The notes: generated from the sequence alone by a model not told the origin. DNA of 64,000 nt from Streptomyces sp. CB02009 (GCF_001905825.1 NZ_LIVV01000002.1:686441-750440), one strand, 5' to 3'. Positions 36,824-47,119 are shown, counted from the stretch's first letter. Program-made: numbers and translations.

Positions 36824-37100
36824 GGGAGGCTCCTTCCGTACTCCGCCTTCCCGCCGCCTGATGAGTGCGGGACGCAGGAGGCACATGTGGCCTATATATC
36901 GACACTAGCGTCAAGTCGGGGACCGGCAAGCGGGTGAACCGGCTCCCGCCCGGTGGCCTTACCACCGTGGGCACGGGATCGCACGTCGGGCCCGGACCAC
37001 ACCGTCCCCGGAAGCGTCCGCGCAGGTCGGAGCCGGTCCGTGCGGCACCGCGTCGGGGCCGGTCCGTGCGCCGGCGCCCCCGGTGGGGCACCCTGGCGGC
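36824..37100. other. Divergent promoter region between sugar importer and ankyrin gene
   Basis: A 277-bp gap. An AT-richer patch (CCTATATATCGACACTAG, 36893-36910) about 70 bases before the receptor start is the likely promoter of the importer. No clear operator palindrome was found and no gene is supported. Confidence 0.45.
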
Positions 37101-37865
37101 ATGCCGCATCCCCGTACGCTCAGCTCGCAGGATCCGGTGGCCGTCGCCGTCACAGCGGCCATCGCCACCGGTGACACCGACGCCCTGCGCGGACTGCTCG
37201 CCGGGCATCCCGGACTGGCCGCCGCCCGGATCGTCGAGGACCGGGAGGGCCGCGGGCCCGGTGGCCGCAGCCTGCTGCACCTCGCCGCCGACTGGCCCGG
37301 TCACCGGCCGCGCGGCCCGGAGACCGTCGCCGTCCTGGTCGAGGCCGGCGCCGACCCGGACGCCCGCTTCGCCGGAGCCCACCGGGAGACCCCGCTGCAC
37401 TGGGCGGCGAGCAACGACGACGTCCCGATGGTCGACGCGCTCATCGCCGCCGGAGCCGACATCGAGGCCGACGGAGCGGTCATCGCCGGCGGTACGCCGC
37501 TGGCCGACGCCCGCGCCTTCGGGCAGTGGCGCGCGGCCCGAAGGCTGCTCGAACTCGGCGCCCGTCCCACCTTCCAGGACGCCGCGACCCTCGGTCTCCT
37601 CGACGTGGTCGAGGCCCGCCTCACCGCCGTCCCCGTCCCGTCACCGGAGGAGATCGACCAGGCGTTCTGGGGTGCCTGCCAGGGCGGCCGGCTCGCCGTC
37701 GCCGTACGGCTCCTGGAATCCGGCGCGGACATCGACCGGATCGGCTGGGACGACCTCACCCCGCTCGACATCGCCCGAGCGGAGAAGGCGGACGAGGTCA
37801 TCGGCTGGCTGACCGACCGGGGGGCGCGGACGGCCGCGGAGCGCCGGGCGACGGACGGCGGGTGA
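37101..37865 (+). CDS. Ankyrin-repeat protein
   Basis: 254 residues with at least four ankyrin-type repeats: GRSLLHLAADWPGHRPRGPETVAVLVEAGADPDAR, ETPLHWAASNDDVPMVDALIAAGADIEAD, the partly degenerate ARAFGQWRAARRLLELGA, and RLAVAVRLLESGADIDRIGWDDLTPLDIARAEKADEVIGWL (each quoted only as a locator in parts). No enzymatic domain or export signal is visible, so it is likely a cytoplasmic protein-binding scaffold. The start at ATG 37101 has only a weak ribosome site; GTG 37083 is the alternative. Confidence 0.85.
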   Translation: MPHPRTLSSQDPVAVAVTAAIATGDTDALRGLLAGHPGLAAARIVEDREGRGPGGRSLLHLAADWPGHRPRGPETVAVLVEAGADPDARFAGAHRETPLHWAASNDDVPMVDALIAAGADIEADGAVIAGGTPLADARAFGQWRAARRLLELGARPTFQDAATLGLLDVVEARLTAVPVPSPEEIDQAFWGACQGGRLAVAVRLLESGADIDRIGWDDLTPLDIARAEKADEVIGWLTDRGARTAAERRATDGG

Positions 37866-37922
37866 GCCCGCGCGCCCCCGAGCCGCGGGCCCCGGTCCCT
37901 TTCCCTGTCCCCGGTCCCTCTC

Positions 37923-40900
37923 TCAGTACACGTCGCGCACGTACCGCTTGTCGGCGGCCAGTTGCTTGACGTACACCCCCGCCGACTCCTCGTCGAGCCC
38001 GCCGTGCGCCACGGCGATGTCGCGCAGCGCGCGGTCGACGTCCTTCGCCATCCGGGCCGCGTCACCGCAGACGTAGAAGTGCGCGCCGGACTGCAGCCAC
38101 GACCACAGCTGCGGACCGTGCTCCCGCATCCGGTCCTGGACGTAGACCTTGGCGCGCTGGTCGCGCGAGAAGGCGGTGTCGAGGCGGTCGAGGGTGCCGT
38201 CGGCGAGGAGGGCGGTGAGCTCCTCCTCGTAGTAGAAGTCGGTGGCGCGGTGCTGCTCGCCGAAGAAGAGCCAGTTCGGGGCCCGGTGGCCGAGGGCGCG
38301 GCGCTCGTCGAGGAAGCCGAGGAACGGCGCCACGCCCGTACCCGGTCCCACCATCACCATCGGGGTCGAGGGGTCGGCGGGCGGCCGGAAGTGGGGGGCG
38401 CGCTGGACGTGCACGGGGACGGTGGTGCCGGGTTCGGCGTCGGCGAGGAACGGCGAGCAGACGCCCTTCCGGGCGCGACCGCGACGGTTCTCGTAGCGGA
38501 CCACGGAGACGGTCAGGGACACCTGACGGGGGTCGGTGAGCGGACTCGAGGAGATCGAGTACAGACGCGGCCTGAGGCGGCCCAGGAGGTCGGCCCACTC
38601 CTGCGCGGAGGCGCGCACGGGATGCTCGGCGAGCACGTCCACGGCCTGCCTGCCCCAGGTCCACTGGGCGAGCCCGTCCTTGTTGTCGGGCCGCAGGAGC
38701 CGCTTGAGGTCGCGGTCGCCGGTCCGCTCGGTGACGAGCCCGAGCAGCGCGGGCGTGGCCCGGGTGATGTCGAGGTGGCGGTGGAGGGCCTGGCCGAAGG
38801 GCACCGGGCCCTGGCCGGGCAGGTCCACGGGGGAGTCCGCGTCGAGGCCGGTGACGGCCAGCCATTCGGCCACGAGCTCCGGGCAGTTGACGGGATGGAC
38901 GCCGAGCGCGTCACCGCTCTCGTAGCCGAGCGGCACCCCGTTCTCGCCGGTGTCGAAGGTGAACCGCCGGACCTCCTTGCCCGCGCCCGGCAGGCTGAGC
39001 AGCCGGTTGCCGACGAGCCGTGCGGGGGCGGTGGCAGGGCCGGAGCGACGGGCCGGGGCGGGTGCGGCAGGGGGTACGGCAGAGGGCGAGGGCGAGGGTG
39101 AGGGTGAGGGCGAGGACGAGGACGAGGGCGAGGACGAGGACGAGGGTGAGGGTGAGGGCACGGTCGACGGGGTGCGGTCAGACGTGGTGGCCGAGGCCGC
39201 GGGCTCGTCGGACAGCCCGGTCAGGACCTGGTCGAGCCAGGCGAGGGCGGAGGTCTCGTAGTCGGGTTCGCAGTCGGCGCGGGGTGCCAGGCGGACGCCG
39301 CCGAGCTCGTCCAGCCGCTGGTCCAGGCGCCGCCCGTGACCGCAGAAGTCACCGTACGAGGAGTCCCCGAGGGCCAGCACGGCGTAGCGGCGGCCGTCGA
39401 GGCGGGGGGTGTCGGGCGCGGCGAGCGCGTCCCAGAAGCCGGAGCCGTTGTCCGGCGCGTCCCCGTCCCCGAAGGTGCTGGTGATCAGCAGCAGGTCGGC
39501 GGCGGGCGGCAGCGCCGTCAGATCGGTCCGGTCCATGCCCGTGAGCGCGGCACGGTGGCCCGCGGACAGGAGGCGCTCGGTGGTGGCGGCCGCGAAGTCC
39601 TCGGCGTTCCCGGTCTGCGAGGCCCACAGCACGACGACCTCGCGGCCCGCGGCCCCCGCGCCGCCCACCGGAGCGGTCTCCGGCGCGCGGGAGTAGAGCC
39701 CGGCCAGCACCCCGTTCACCCACTGCGCGTGATCCTCCCGGAACGGCGCGCCGGGCGGCAGGACGGGTACTCCGGGCGCGCCCGACTCCAGTCCCGCGAG
39801 GAAGCCGACGAGGTACTGCCGCTCCTCGGCGGACAGGACGGGCGGCGGGGCAGGGTCGAGGCCGAAGGCGGCCGCGGGGCCGGGCGGCGGGCCACCGCCC
39901 GGGACGAGCACCTGCGGGAGGGCGGGGGCGAGAGGGGCGAGGGGGGTGAGGGGGACGACCGGGACCGCGGAGGCCCGCACGGCCGGCGCCGGGACCGTCG
40001 CGACCGTCCGCGCCGGGACCGCGGCCTTCGCCAGCGCCACCGCGCACACCTTCAGCTCGGGCTGGAAGGAGAGCGGATCGACGGCGTCGTGGGTGACGGC
40101 GTTGACGCACAGGTCCTCGCCGAACAGGTCGTTCCAGTGGAAGGGCGCGAAGCAGTTCCCCGGCGCCACCCGGTCGGTGACCACGGCGGGCAGCACGGCC
40201 TTCCCGCGTCGCGAGGCGATCTCCACCGGGTCGTCCGCCGCGATGCCGAGCCGCGCGGCGTCCTCGGGATGCAGTTCGACGAACGGCGCCGGGTTCAGCT
40301 TGTTGAGCCTGGGCACCTTCCCCGTCTTGGTGAGGGTGTGCCACTGGTGCTGCAGACGCCCGGTGTTGAGAACGAACGGATAGGCGTCGTCGGGCATCTC
40401 GGCGGGGTCGATGTGCGGCCGGGCATGGAAGACGGCCCGGCCGCTCGCCGTCGGGAAGACGGGGCCGCCTCCCCGCCCGCCGCCGTTCCCCTCGACGTAC
40501 CGGATCGGGTTCCGTGCCGGACCGCCGGCGGCGGCCGGCCACTGGACGGGGGTGGCGCGCAGGCGCTCGTACGACACTCCGCTCAGGTCGTAGCCGGTCC
40601 GCGGGTTCCCGGCGCGCCTGATCTCCTCGAAGACCTCCTCGGCGCTGTCGTACGTGAACGCCTCCTCGAACCCCATCGCGCAGGCGATCCGGGCGATGAT
40701 CCGCCAGTCGGCGAGCGCCTCCCCCGGTGGGTCGACGGCGGGCCGGGTGAGGGTGAGGCCGCGCTCGCTGTTGATCAGCACGCCCTCGGTCTCGGTCCAC
40801 AGGGCGGCGGGCAGGACGACGTCCGCGTACGCGTTGGTCTCGGTGTCGGCGAACGCGTCCTGGGTGATGACGAGTTCGGCGGCCCGCAGGCCCTCGACGA

Positions 40901-42203
40901 CGGTGGCGCGGTTGCCGACGGACGCGACCGGGTTGGTGCAGATGATCCAGCAGGCCTTGATCTCGCCGTCCGCCATGCGCCGGAAGAGGTCGACGGTGCC
41001 CTGCCCGGTGCCGTCCTCGCGGATCGTGCCGGGCGGGAGGCCCCAGAGCTCCTCCGTGAAGGCCCGGTCCTCGGCGACCAGGACAGAGCGCTGGCCGGGG
41101 AGACCGGGGCCCATGTAGCCCATCTCCCGGCCGCCCATCGCGTTGGGCTGGCCGGTCAGGGAGAAGGGGCCCGATCCGGGGCGGCAGATCGCCCCGGTCG
41201 CCAGGTGCAGGTTGACCAAGGCGTTGGTGTTCCAGGTGCCGTGGGTGGACTGGTTGAGGCCCATGGTCCAGCAACTGGTCCACTCGCCGGCCGTGCCGAT
41301 CCACTCGGCGGCGGTACGGATGTCGGCCTCGGGTATCCCGGTGAGCCGGGCGACGGTGTCGGGCGGGTAGTCGGCGAGGAACGACGGCATCGCCTCCCAG
41401 CCCTCGGTGTGCGCCGCCATGAAGCCGGGGTCGGTGTGGCCGTTCTCGTGCAGCAGGTGCAGCAGCCCGTTGAGCAGCGCGAGGTCGGTGCCGGGCCTGA
41501 TCCGCAGGAAGAGGTCGGCCTTGTCGGCGGTGGCGGTGCGGCGGGGGTCGACGACGATCAGCTTCGCCCCGGCCTTCACGCGCTCCATCACACGGAGGAA
41601 CAGGATCGGGTGGCAGTCGGCCATGTTGGAGCCGATGACGAGGAAGACATCGGCCCGGTCGAGGTCGTCGTACGAGCCGGGCGGGCCGTCGGCACCGAGG
41701 GACAGCTTGTAGCCGGTTCCGGCGCTCGCCATGCAGAGCCGCGAGTTGGACTCGATCTGGTTGGTGCGGAGGAAGCCCTTGGCGAGCTTGTTGGCGAGGT
41801 ACTGGGCCTCCAGGCTCATCTGGCCGGAGACGTAGAGCGCGAAGGCGTCGGGCCCGTGCTCGTCCACGATCGCGCGCAGCCGCAGGGCGGTCTCGGTCAG
41901 GGTCCGGCCGGTGTCGGCCGGGACGAGGCCGGCCCCGCGCCCCTCCCGTACGAGTGCGGTGGCCAGGCGTCCGGGGGCGGCGAGCAGATCGGCGGTGGTG
42001 GCGCCCTTGGTGCACAGACGCCCCCGGTTCGCGGGGTGGTCCCTGTCGCCCGTCGCCTTCAGGACGGTACGGCGCCCGTCGGGCCCGGCGCCGATGTCGA
42101 GGAGCATGCCGCACCCCACGCCGCAGTACGAGCAGACGGTCCGCACCTGGTCGGGCGTGCCCGCCGTGCCGGCCCGGGGGGTCGGCGTGTCCTGTCGGGT
42201 CAC
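37923..42203 (-). CDS. Single-polypeptide assimilatory nitrate reductase fused to CysJ-like NADPH flavoreductase
   Basis: 1426 residues. A 4Fe-4S site (C24, C27, C31, C64) opens a molybdopterin oxidoreductase domain (to about 720) with [20 protein letters not shown] and the C-terminal molybdopterin dinucleotide-binding part ([12 protein letters not shown]). A flavodoxin domain follows (about 855-1005, SQTGNAEDF), then a Ser/Pro linker (about 1011-1043) and a CysJ-like FAD/NADPH domain (about 1060-1426, [21 protein letters not shown], terminal VRDVY). Electrons should pass NADPH-FAD-FMN-FeS-Mo to nitrate within one chain. No separate nitrite reductase is adjacent. Confidence 0.93.
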   Translation of the reverse strand: MTRQDTPTPRAGTAGTPDQVRTVCSYCGVGCGMLLDIGAGPDGRRTVLKATGDRDHPANRGRLCTKGATTADLLAAPGRLATALVREGRGAGLVPADTGRTLTETALRLRAIVDEHGPDAFALYVSGQMSLEAQYLANKLAKGFLRTNQIESNSRLCMASAGTGYKLSLGADGPPGSYDDLDRADVFLVIGSNMADCHPILFLRVMERVKAGAKLIVVDPRRTATADKADLFLRIRPGTDLALLNGLLHLLHENGHTDPGFMAAHTEGWEAMPSFLADYPPDTVARLTGIPEADIRTAAEWIGTAGEWTSCWTMGLNQSTHGTWNTNALVNLHLATGAICRPGSGPFSLTGQPNAMGGREMGYMGPGLPGQRSVLVAEDRAFTEELWGLPPGTIREDGTGQGTVDLFRRMADGEIKACWIICTNPVASVGNRATVVEGLRAAELVITQDAFADTETNAYADVVLPAALWTETEGVLINSERGLTLTRPAVDPPGEALADWRIIARIACAMGFEEAFTYDSAEEVFEEIRRAGNPRTGYDLSGVSYERLRATPVQWPAAAGGPARNPIRYVEGNGGGRGGGPVFPTASGRAVFHARPHIDPAEMPDDAYPFVLNTGRLQHQWHTLTKTGKVPRLNKLNPAPFVELHPEDAARLGIAADDPVEIASRRGKAVLPAVVTDRVAPGNCFAPFHWNDLFGEDLCVNAVTHDAVDPLSFQPELKVCAVALAKAAVPARTVATVPAPAVRASAVPVVPLTPLAPLAPALPQVLVPGGGPPPGPAAAFGLDPAPPPVLSAEERQYLVGFLAGLESGAPGVPVLPPGAPFREDHAQWVNGVLAGLYSRAPETAPVGGAGAAGREVVVLWASQTGNAEDFAAATTERLLSAGHRAALTGMDRTDLTALPPAADLLLITSTFGDGDAPDNGSGFWDALAAPDTPRLDGRRYAVLALGDSSYGDFCGHGRRLDQRLDELGGVRLAPRADCEPDYETSALAWLDQVLTGLSDEPAASATTSDRTPSTVPSPSPSSSSSPSSSSSPSPSPSPSPSAVPPAAPAPARRSGPATAPARLVGNRLLSLPGAGKEVRRFTFDTGENGVPLGYESGDALGVHPVNCPELVAEWLAVTGLDADSPVDLPGQGPVPFGQALHRHLDITRATPALLGLVTERTGDRDLKRLLRPDNKDGLAQWTWGRQAVDVLAEHPVRASAQEWADLLGRLRPRLYSISSSPLTDPRQVSLTVSVVRYENRRGRARKGVCSPFLADAEPGTTVPVHVQRAPHFRPPADPSTPMVMVGPGTGVAPFLGFLDERRALGHRAPNWLFFGEQHRATDFYYEEELTALLADGTLDRLDTAFSRDQRAKVYVQDRMREHGPQLWSWLQSGAHFYVCGDAARMAKDVDRALRDIAVAHGGLDEESAGVYVKQLAADKRYVRDVY
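39082..39162. repeat. Simple repeat encoding the Ser/Pro linker of the nitrate reductase fusion
   Basis: On the + strand the stretch is made of GAGGGC, GAGGGT and GAGGAC hexamers. On the coding strand it encodes alternating Ser-Pro and Ser-Ser pairs joining the flavodoxin and FAD domains. Such hexamer arrays can vary in length without frameshift. Confidence 0.75.
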
Positions 42204-42274
42204 CGGGGCGCCTCTCTGTGGAACCGTTCGAGCCCCGACCGTACGGAACGGCCGTTACACCCGTGTCAACCCGG

Positions 42275-42288
42275 CGGATCTTGATCCG
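42275..42288. promoter_or_regulatory. Palindrome CGGATCTTGATCCG in the nitrate reductase promoter region
   Basis: A perfect inverted repeat (6-bp arms, TT centre) 72 bases before the nitrate reductase start, flanked on the coding strand by GTTAC and GTTGAC, which loosely resemble GlnR half-sites (GTnAC). A GlnR or nitrate-responsive role is only a suggestion. Confidence 0.35.
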
Positions 42289-42297
42289 TAACACCGG

Positions 42298-43074
42298 TCA
42301 CACAGCGGCGCCGGGCGTGTTGTGAGAACCGCCGGCGTCGGTGGCGCGCAGCAGGCGCAGGAAGGCCTTCAGACCGGTGACGATCTCCTCGTTGTCGGTG
42401 AGGCGGTTCACCGTCGACTCGAACTCCCGCGCCAGCGCGGCGATCCTCCGGTCCGTCTCGTCGGCCCGCTGATGCGAGGACAGCGCGACGGCGTCCACCG
42501 TGCGGCGCAGCTCGGCGAGGGCCCGGTACTGCTCCTCCGCCTTGCCGTCGAGCACCGAGGCGCCGCTCTCCAGGGCGGCGACCCGCCCGGTCAGCGCCAC
42601 CACGTCGTCACGCGGGAACGTCACGTCCTTGAGCAGGACGCCCAGCCTCCGCCGCAGCTGGCCGAAGTACGCCCCGGCCGGTCTGAAGAACGTGCTGAGG
42701 AGGAAGAAGCCGGCGAACCAGTAGCCCGCCTCGCGGCCGGTCGTCGCGGCCGCGGCGAGCGCCACGCAGGCCGTCACCACATGCCCGCCGACGGCGGCCC
42801 GCAGCATCACACGCGCGATGCGCCGCGCCTCGGTGTCCCGCTCCCCGGAGACGGCGATGCCCTTCTCGCGGCTGACGGCGATCTCGGCGAGCACCGCGTG
42901 CGCGCGGAAGTACAGATTCCACGGCGCGGTGAGCAGCAGCAGGAGCCACAGCAGTCCGAGGGCGCCCGCTCCCACGGCGAGCAGGGTGCCCGGCGGCACC
43001 CCCACGGCGTACGCCAGGACCAGCGCTCCGACCGCGAGACCCGCAGCCACGAACACACCCACGACCTTGTTCAC
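42298..43074 (-). CDS. Membrane protein with C-terminal coiled coil
   Basis: 258 residues. Two N-terminal helices (about 4-50) and a second hydrophobic pair (about 90-130) are followed by a hydrophilic, probably coiled-coil region with heptad-like Leu/Val spacing (VVALTGRVAALESGASVLDGKAEEQYRALAELRRTVDAV, locator). No known domain is recognised. GTG 43074 was chosen because GGAGGGGG lies four bases upstream. Function unknown; a structural or sensory membrane role is possible. Confidence 0.75.
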   Translation of the reverse strand: MNKVVGVFVAAGLAVGALVLAYAVGVPPGTLLAVGAGALGLLWLLLLLTAPWNLYFRAHAVLAEIAVSREKGIAVSGERDTEARRIARVMLRAAVGGHVVTACVALAAAATTGREAGYWFAGFFLLSTFFRPAGAYFGQLRRRLGVLLKDVTFPRDDVVALTGRVAALESGASVLDGKAEEQYRALAELRRTVDAVALSSHQRADETDRRIAALAREFESTVNRLTDNEEIVTGLKAFLRLLRATDAGGSHNTPGAAV

Positions 43075-43206
43075 GCCGCCCCCTCCGAGCCCGTTCACAC
43101 CCTGGCGCCATGCTCCCGCCCGGCCCCGCCCCGGGCCATGAGTACGGCTACTCAGATCGGTCGCCGTGGGCGAAGGGCGGCGCCCGGGTGGTCGGGGGCG
43201 TGACGC

Positions 43207-43247
43207 GGCCGTGCGGCTCCGCCGGTGGGTGGCGGAGCCGCACGGCC
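43207..43247. terminator. 17-bp hairpin terminator
   Basis: GGCCGTGCGGCTCCGCC (43207-43223) pairs perfectly with GGCGGAGCCGCACGGCC (43231-43247) around a 7-base loop, 107 bases past the stop of the serine-hydrolase homologue. The rest of 43075-43353 shows no gene. Confidence 0.7.
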
Positions 43248-43353
43248 AGGGGCACGCGGTCGAGGGCCTGCGGACCGGGTGACCCGTCCGGGGTACGCGG
43301 CCAGGGTCACGCACGCGGGGCACGCCGCCCGCCCGGGTCACGTGGTCCGGGGA

Positions 43354-44604
43354 TCAGCTGATCCCGAGCGGGTCCCCCGGGGCGAGCGCGGCCGCGATCC
43401 GCTCGGCGACCACCTCGGCCTGGTTGCCCTCCGGCGTGGTCGCCGTCTTGGTCGCCGAGACCGCGATGGCCAGTCGCTCGGAGGGGAGGTACGCCTGGAT
43501 GGCGGCGTACCCCGAGAACGACGGGTTCTGCACGATCCAGTTGTCGACCACGATGACCCCGAGGCCGAAGTGGGCCTCCTCGGTCTGCTTGAGGCAGATC
43601 GTCGCGGGACAGGTCGCGCTCTCGCCGCCGAGACCGACCGTGCCCGGGTTGAGCAGGGTGCGGTACGAGCGGGGGGAGAGGAGCTCGCCGCTGCCGATGG
43701 CCTGCGCCGAGCGCGCCAGGTCGCAGATGTCGGTGGTGATCACGGCGCCGGGCGCGGTCGTCCACGACGGGTTCCAGAACGTGGACTCCTCGTAGAGGCC
43801 GCGGTCCGAGGTGAAGGCGTGCAGGACGGGGCGCGGGATGTCGGGCGTGAAGTTGTTCTGCGTGTTCCGCAGCTCCAGCGGCCCCGTGACCTTCTCCCGC
43901 ACCAGGCGGTCGATCCGTACGCCGGTGATCTTCTCCAGCGCCTCGACCAGGTAGACGTAGTTGGCGTGGGAGTAGCTCCAGCTCGTCCCCGGCTCGTACC
44001 AGAAGGAGTGGCGGAGCGGATAGGCGACCAGTTCCTCGGGGGTCCACGCCCGGAAGGGGTGGGCCACCAGCTCCTCCAGGAACGCGGGGTCCGTGACGTA
44101 GTCGTGGAGGCCCGTGGTGTTGGACGCCAGCATGCGCAGGGTGATCCGGTCCGCCTGGGGCAGATCGGGCAGCCAGCGCTCCACGGTGTCGTCGAGCCGG
44201 ACCCGCCGCTCCTCGACCAGCCTGAGGAGGGCCGTCCCGATGTGGGCGAAGGCCACGGAGCCGGCGCGGAAGTGCATGCCCGGCTCGGCCGGGACACCGG
44301 TCATGGACTCGCCGAGCGCGTCCGTGAGGACCTCGCGCCCGTCGACCGTGACCCGTACCTGCACGGCGTTCAGGCTGAGGTCCTTCTTGGCCTTGCGGGT
44401 GATGTCCAGGACCTGGCGGGCCTTCCCGCCCAGGCGGCCCTCGGTCCGCACGCAGTCGGACCCGCCGCGGCCGCCGGGACCCTCGGCGAGCGCGGGGGCC
44501 ACGGCCGTGGTCTGGACGGTGAGGGCGAGGAGGGCGGCGCAGAGCAGGGCCCTGCGGGACCGGGCACGCCTGCGCGTGCGCGGGGAGAGGGGGGTGTGCG
44601 TCAT
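43354..44604 (-). CDS. Secreted serine-hydrolase (beta-lactamase/DD-peptidase fold) homologue lacking catalytic residues
   Basis: 416 residues with a signal peptide (RRALLCAALLALTVQTTAVA, cleavage near ALA-EGP). The overall pattern is that of class C beta-lactamase/D-Ala-D-Ala carboxypeptidases. However, the SxxK tetrad is SVAF (in FRAGSVAFAHIGTA), the YxN triad is YSH (in WSYSHANYVYLVE) and no KTG/HxG motif is seen where expected (NPSFSGYAAIQAY). The general base Lys is therefore absent. It may bind peptidoglycan or a ligand without hydrolysing it, or work by different chemistry. Confidence 0.85.
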   Translation of the reverse strand: MTHTPLSPRTRRRARSRRALLCAALLALTVQTTAVAPALAEGPGGRGGSDCVRTEGRLGGKARQVLDITRKAKKDLSLNAVQVRVTVDGREVLTDALGESMTGVPAEPGMHFRAGSVAFAHIGTALLRLVEERRVRLDDTVERWLPDLPQADRITLRMLASNTTGLHDYVTDPAFLEELVAHPFRAWTPEELVAYPLRHSFWYEPGTSWSYSHANYVYLVEALEKITGVRIDRLVREKVTGPLELRNTQNNFTPDIPRPVLHAFTSDRGLYEESTFWNPSWTTAPGAVITTDICDLARSAQAIGSGELLSPRSYRTLLNPGTVGLGGESATCPATICLKQTEEAHFGLGVIVVDNWIVQNPSFSGYAAIQAYLPSERLAIAVSATKTATTPEGNQAEVVAERIAAALAPGDPLGIS

Positions 44605-44786
44605 GCCCCGCACTATGTCCGGGCACGAGGCCGACCCCCGGGCGAACACTCCGCAGACCGCGTGAGACCCGCCCGTGTGGGGCAGACGGCAGCGCCGTCC
44701 GGCCGCGTCGTGGGGCGGCCGACGTGGGGCCGGAGTGGGCAGCCGGCGTGGGCGGCCGGAGTGGGCCGCGCCCGCCCGGCCCCGGG

Positions 44787-45668
44787 TCAGGAGCCGGGCG
44801 TGCCGCGCGGCGGCGGCGGGCCCTCCGCCCGTACGGCCCGCACGACCACCACGATCACGCAGAACGCGATGAGCGTCTCGGCCCAGAAGAACGCCAGGTA
44901 GTCGAGGAGACTGCCGATCGGCGGCGTGCCGGGGGCGGTGTTCCGGAAGGCGGCCAGGGCGAACAGCGTGGCAGCCATCCAGCCGAGCGCCGGCCAGGTC
45001 AGCCCCATGCGCCGCCGTACGAGGTGCCAGCCGCCCATCAGGACCGCGACCGCGAGCGCCCACATCGCCAGCATCATGAACACCGAGAAGACGAGCACAC
45101 TGCGGGAGCGGGCCACCTCCGCCGAGAACACGGCCGCACCCTTGATCTCGGAGGTGTCGACGGCGAGGGAGAACAGGGCGTCCCGGTTGGTGAGCGTCAT
45201 GCGCACGGGTACGCTCTCGCCGCCCTGGACGGCGCCGAACTCCATGTCCGTCTCGTACGCGTCGAACGGATAGTCCGTGATCGGGCCGCCGGTCAGGGTG
45301 ACGGGCACGTCGACGCTCGCGATCCGGCTGTGGGCGGGGAACGTGAGGTCCCCTCGTACCGACGACGAGGTCTGGAGCGTCAGGTTCTCGGCGGGCGAGA
45401 TGCCGCCCGCCTCCGCGAGCTCGCCGCGGGGAGTGACGAGGACCCGCAGGACCAGCTCCCGGCCGGCGGCGTCGACGCGCTGCACGGAGGCGTCGATGTC
45501 GATCCGGTCGGGAGCCTGGCTTCCGGCGGTGTGGCGGGTGTCCAGGTCCTGGCGCTCGCCGAACTGGAGCCAGAGCCCGCAGAGAGCGGCCGCCGCGACG
45601 GCCAGGAGCACGAGTCCCGCGCTCAGCGGCCCGCCGGGGGACCGTGGTTGACGACGCTTGACGGACAC
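44787..45668 (-). CDS. DUF4436-like membrane protein
   Basis: 293 residues. One N-terminal helix (about 15-38), an extracytoplasmic beta-rich domain (about 45-190, ending with DYPFDAYETDMEF) and three C-terminal helices (about 195-285). This matches my memory of DUF4436 proteins; function unknown. GTG 45668 was chosen because GGAG lies seven bases upstream. The gap 44605-44786 contains short GTGGGCGGCCG repeats and no gene. Confidence 0.75.
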   Translation of the reverse strand: MSVKRRQPRSPGGPLSAGLVLLAVAAAALCGLWLQFGERQDLDTRHTAGSQAPDRIDIDASVQRVDAAGRELVLRVLVTPRGELAEAGGISPAENLTLQTSSSVRGDLTFPAHSRIASVDVPVTLTGGPITDYPFDAYETDMEFGAVQGGESVPVRMTLTNRDALFSLAVDTSEIKGAAVFSAEVARSRSVLVFSVFMMLAMWALAVAVLMGGWHLVRRRMGLTWPALGWMAATLFALAAFRNTAPGTPPIGSLLDYLAFFWAETLIAFCVIVVVVRAVRAEGPPPPRGTPGS

Positions 45669-45741
45669 GCACGTGCTCCAGGGGAAGGGGGAAGGGGGGG
45701 GAGAGGGCAGAAGGAGGGACGAGGGGGTCGGGGCGCGCGGG

Positions 45742-46926
45742 TCAGGCGGCGGGCTTGCCGGGCTGGTCGTGGGTCGCGCAGTGGATCCCGCCGCCACCGG
45801 ACGCGATGGTGTCGATCTGCACCTGTACGACGTCACGCCCGGGGAACTGGTCCTGGAGGATGCCCTTGGCGCGGTCGTCGGCCGCGCGGTCGCCGAACCT
45901 GGGCATGAAGACGGAGTCGTTGGCGACGTAGAAGTTGGCGTACGTCGAGACGAAGTCGTCGCCCTCGCCGGTGATCCGGTCGAGGTCGGGCTGCGGCAGG
46001 TCGATGATCTCGAAGCGGCGGCCGCGCGCGTCGGTGGCCTTCTCCAGCACCGAGCGGGCCTGGTCGGCCGAGCGGGACCAGGAGTCCGGGGGAGAGCCGG
46101 GGAAGGCCTGGTCCAGGAGGACCACGCCGGGGGCGGTGAACCGGACGAGGCTGTCCACGTGGGCGTCGGTGATGTCCTGGCCGCGGACGCCCGCCAGCCA
46201 GACCACCTTCTCGACGCCGAGCGTCTCGATCAGCTCGTCCTCGATCTGGTCCCGGGTCTTCCCCCGGTTGCGGTTGTCGTTGACGATCGAGCTCTCGGTG
46301 ACGAGGAGGGTCCCCTCGCCGTCGGTCTCGAAGGAGCCGCCCTCGGCGACGAGGGGCGCCACCTCGCGGGGGATGCCGTACTTGCGGAGCAGCAGCCGGC
46401 CCACCTGGGAGTCGTTGGTGTGCTCCTGCTTGTTGCCCCAGCCGTTGAAGTTGAAGTCCACCCCGATGAGCTCGTCGCCGTCCTCGACGAACACGGGCAC
46501 GGTGTCGCGTGCCCACAGGTCGTCGACCGGCATCGCGATGACCTCGACGTCCGCGCCGCACGCGCGCTGGGCCGCGGCGACCTGCGCCGGCCGGGCCATC
46601 ATGACGACGGCCTCGTACCCGGCGACGGCACGGGCGATACGGGCGATGTCCTCGCGGACGTAGGGCAGCTCGTCCCCCCACACCGAGGCGAGCGCGGGCC
46701 ACGACATGAACGTACGGGTGTGGCTGTCCCACTCGGCGCCGAAGCGGCGCTCGCCGCCCTCGGAGGAGGGGCGGGCGGAACCGGTGGCCGGGCTGGTGGA
46801 GACACCGGTGGCACCGGACGGAGTCGAGTCACCGGGGCCGCAGCCCGCGGCGCCGAAGGCGAGGGCACCACTGATGCCGGCGAAGGCCCGCAGGGCCGTG
46901 CGGCGGGTGGGGGAGGGGTGGGACAC
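45742..46926 (-). CDS. Exported agmatine deiminase-family (PPAD) protein
   Basis: 394 residues. The N-terminus MSHPSPTRRTALRAFAGISG with a later AAGC suggests a Tat-exported lipoprotein. The deiminase core has PVDDLWARDTVPVF, the conserved NFNGWG, GGSFETDGEG, DAHVDSLVRF and the nucleophilic Cys in GGGGIHCATHDQP. Such enzymes hydrolyse agmatine or peptidyl/free arginine guanidino groups to ureido groups plus ammonia. Export outside the membrane is unusual for agmatine catabolism. A divergent TetR and paired palindromes lie upstream. Confidence 0.9.
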   Translation of the reverse strand: MSHPSPTRRTALRAFAGISGALAFGAAGCGPGDSTPSGATGVSTSPATGSARPSSEGGERRFGAEWDSHTRTFMSWPALASVWGDELPYVREDIARIARAVAGYEAVVMMARPAQVAAAQRACGADVEVIAMPVDDLWARDTVPVFVEDGDELIGVDFNFNGWGNKQEHTNDSQVGRLLLRKYGIPREVAPLVAEGGSFETDGEGTLLVTESSIVNDNRNRGKTRDQIEDELIETLGVEKVVWLAGVRGQDITDAHVDSLVRFTAPGVVLLDQAFPGSPPDSWSRSADQARSVLEKATDARGRRFEIIDLPQPDLDRITGEGDDFVSTYANFYVANDSVFMPRFGDRAADDRAKGILQDQFPGRDVVQVQIDTIASGGGGIHCATHDQPGKPAA

Positions 46927-47101
46927 GCTGTGCTCCGATCATGGGCTGGCGAGACTATCCAGCGGCGGCGGGCGGATCGCGGCGAAACGCGCGCGGCGTG
47001 CCGGATTCGCGGGCCTGGGCTTCACACGGGTGACCGCCGTGCGGAGACGGTCGCGGGTACCCGGACGTGAGTGGGGGTGGGCCGTGGCGCCACTCTGACA
47101 C

Positions 47102-47119
47102 TGACTGGATTTTCAGTCA
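47102..47119. promoter_or_regulatory. TetR-type operator, deiminase-proximal copy
   Basis: TGACTGGATTTTCAGTCA is a palindrome with 6-bp arms, in the divergent region of the deiminase and TetR genes. It shares GACTGG.TTTTCAGTC with the site at 47203-47220. Confidence 0.65.

Noticed and set aside
39336..42284. 982-codon + strand frame opposite the nitrate reductase
   Set aside because: Gly/Val/Arg-rich shadow with no domain; the minus strand carries a complete well-conserved enzyme.
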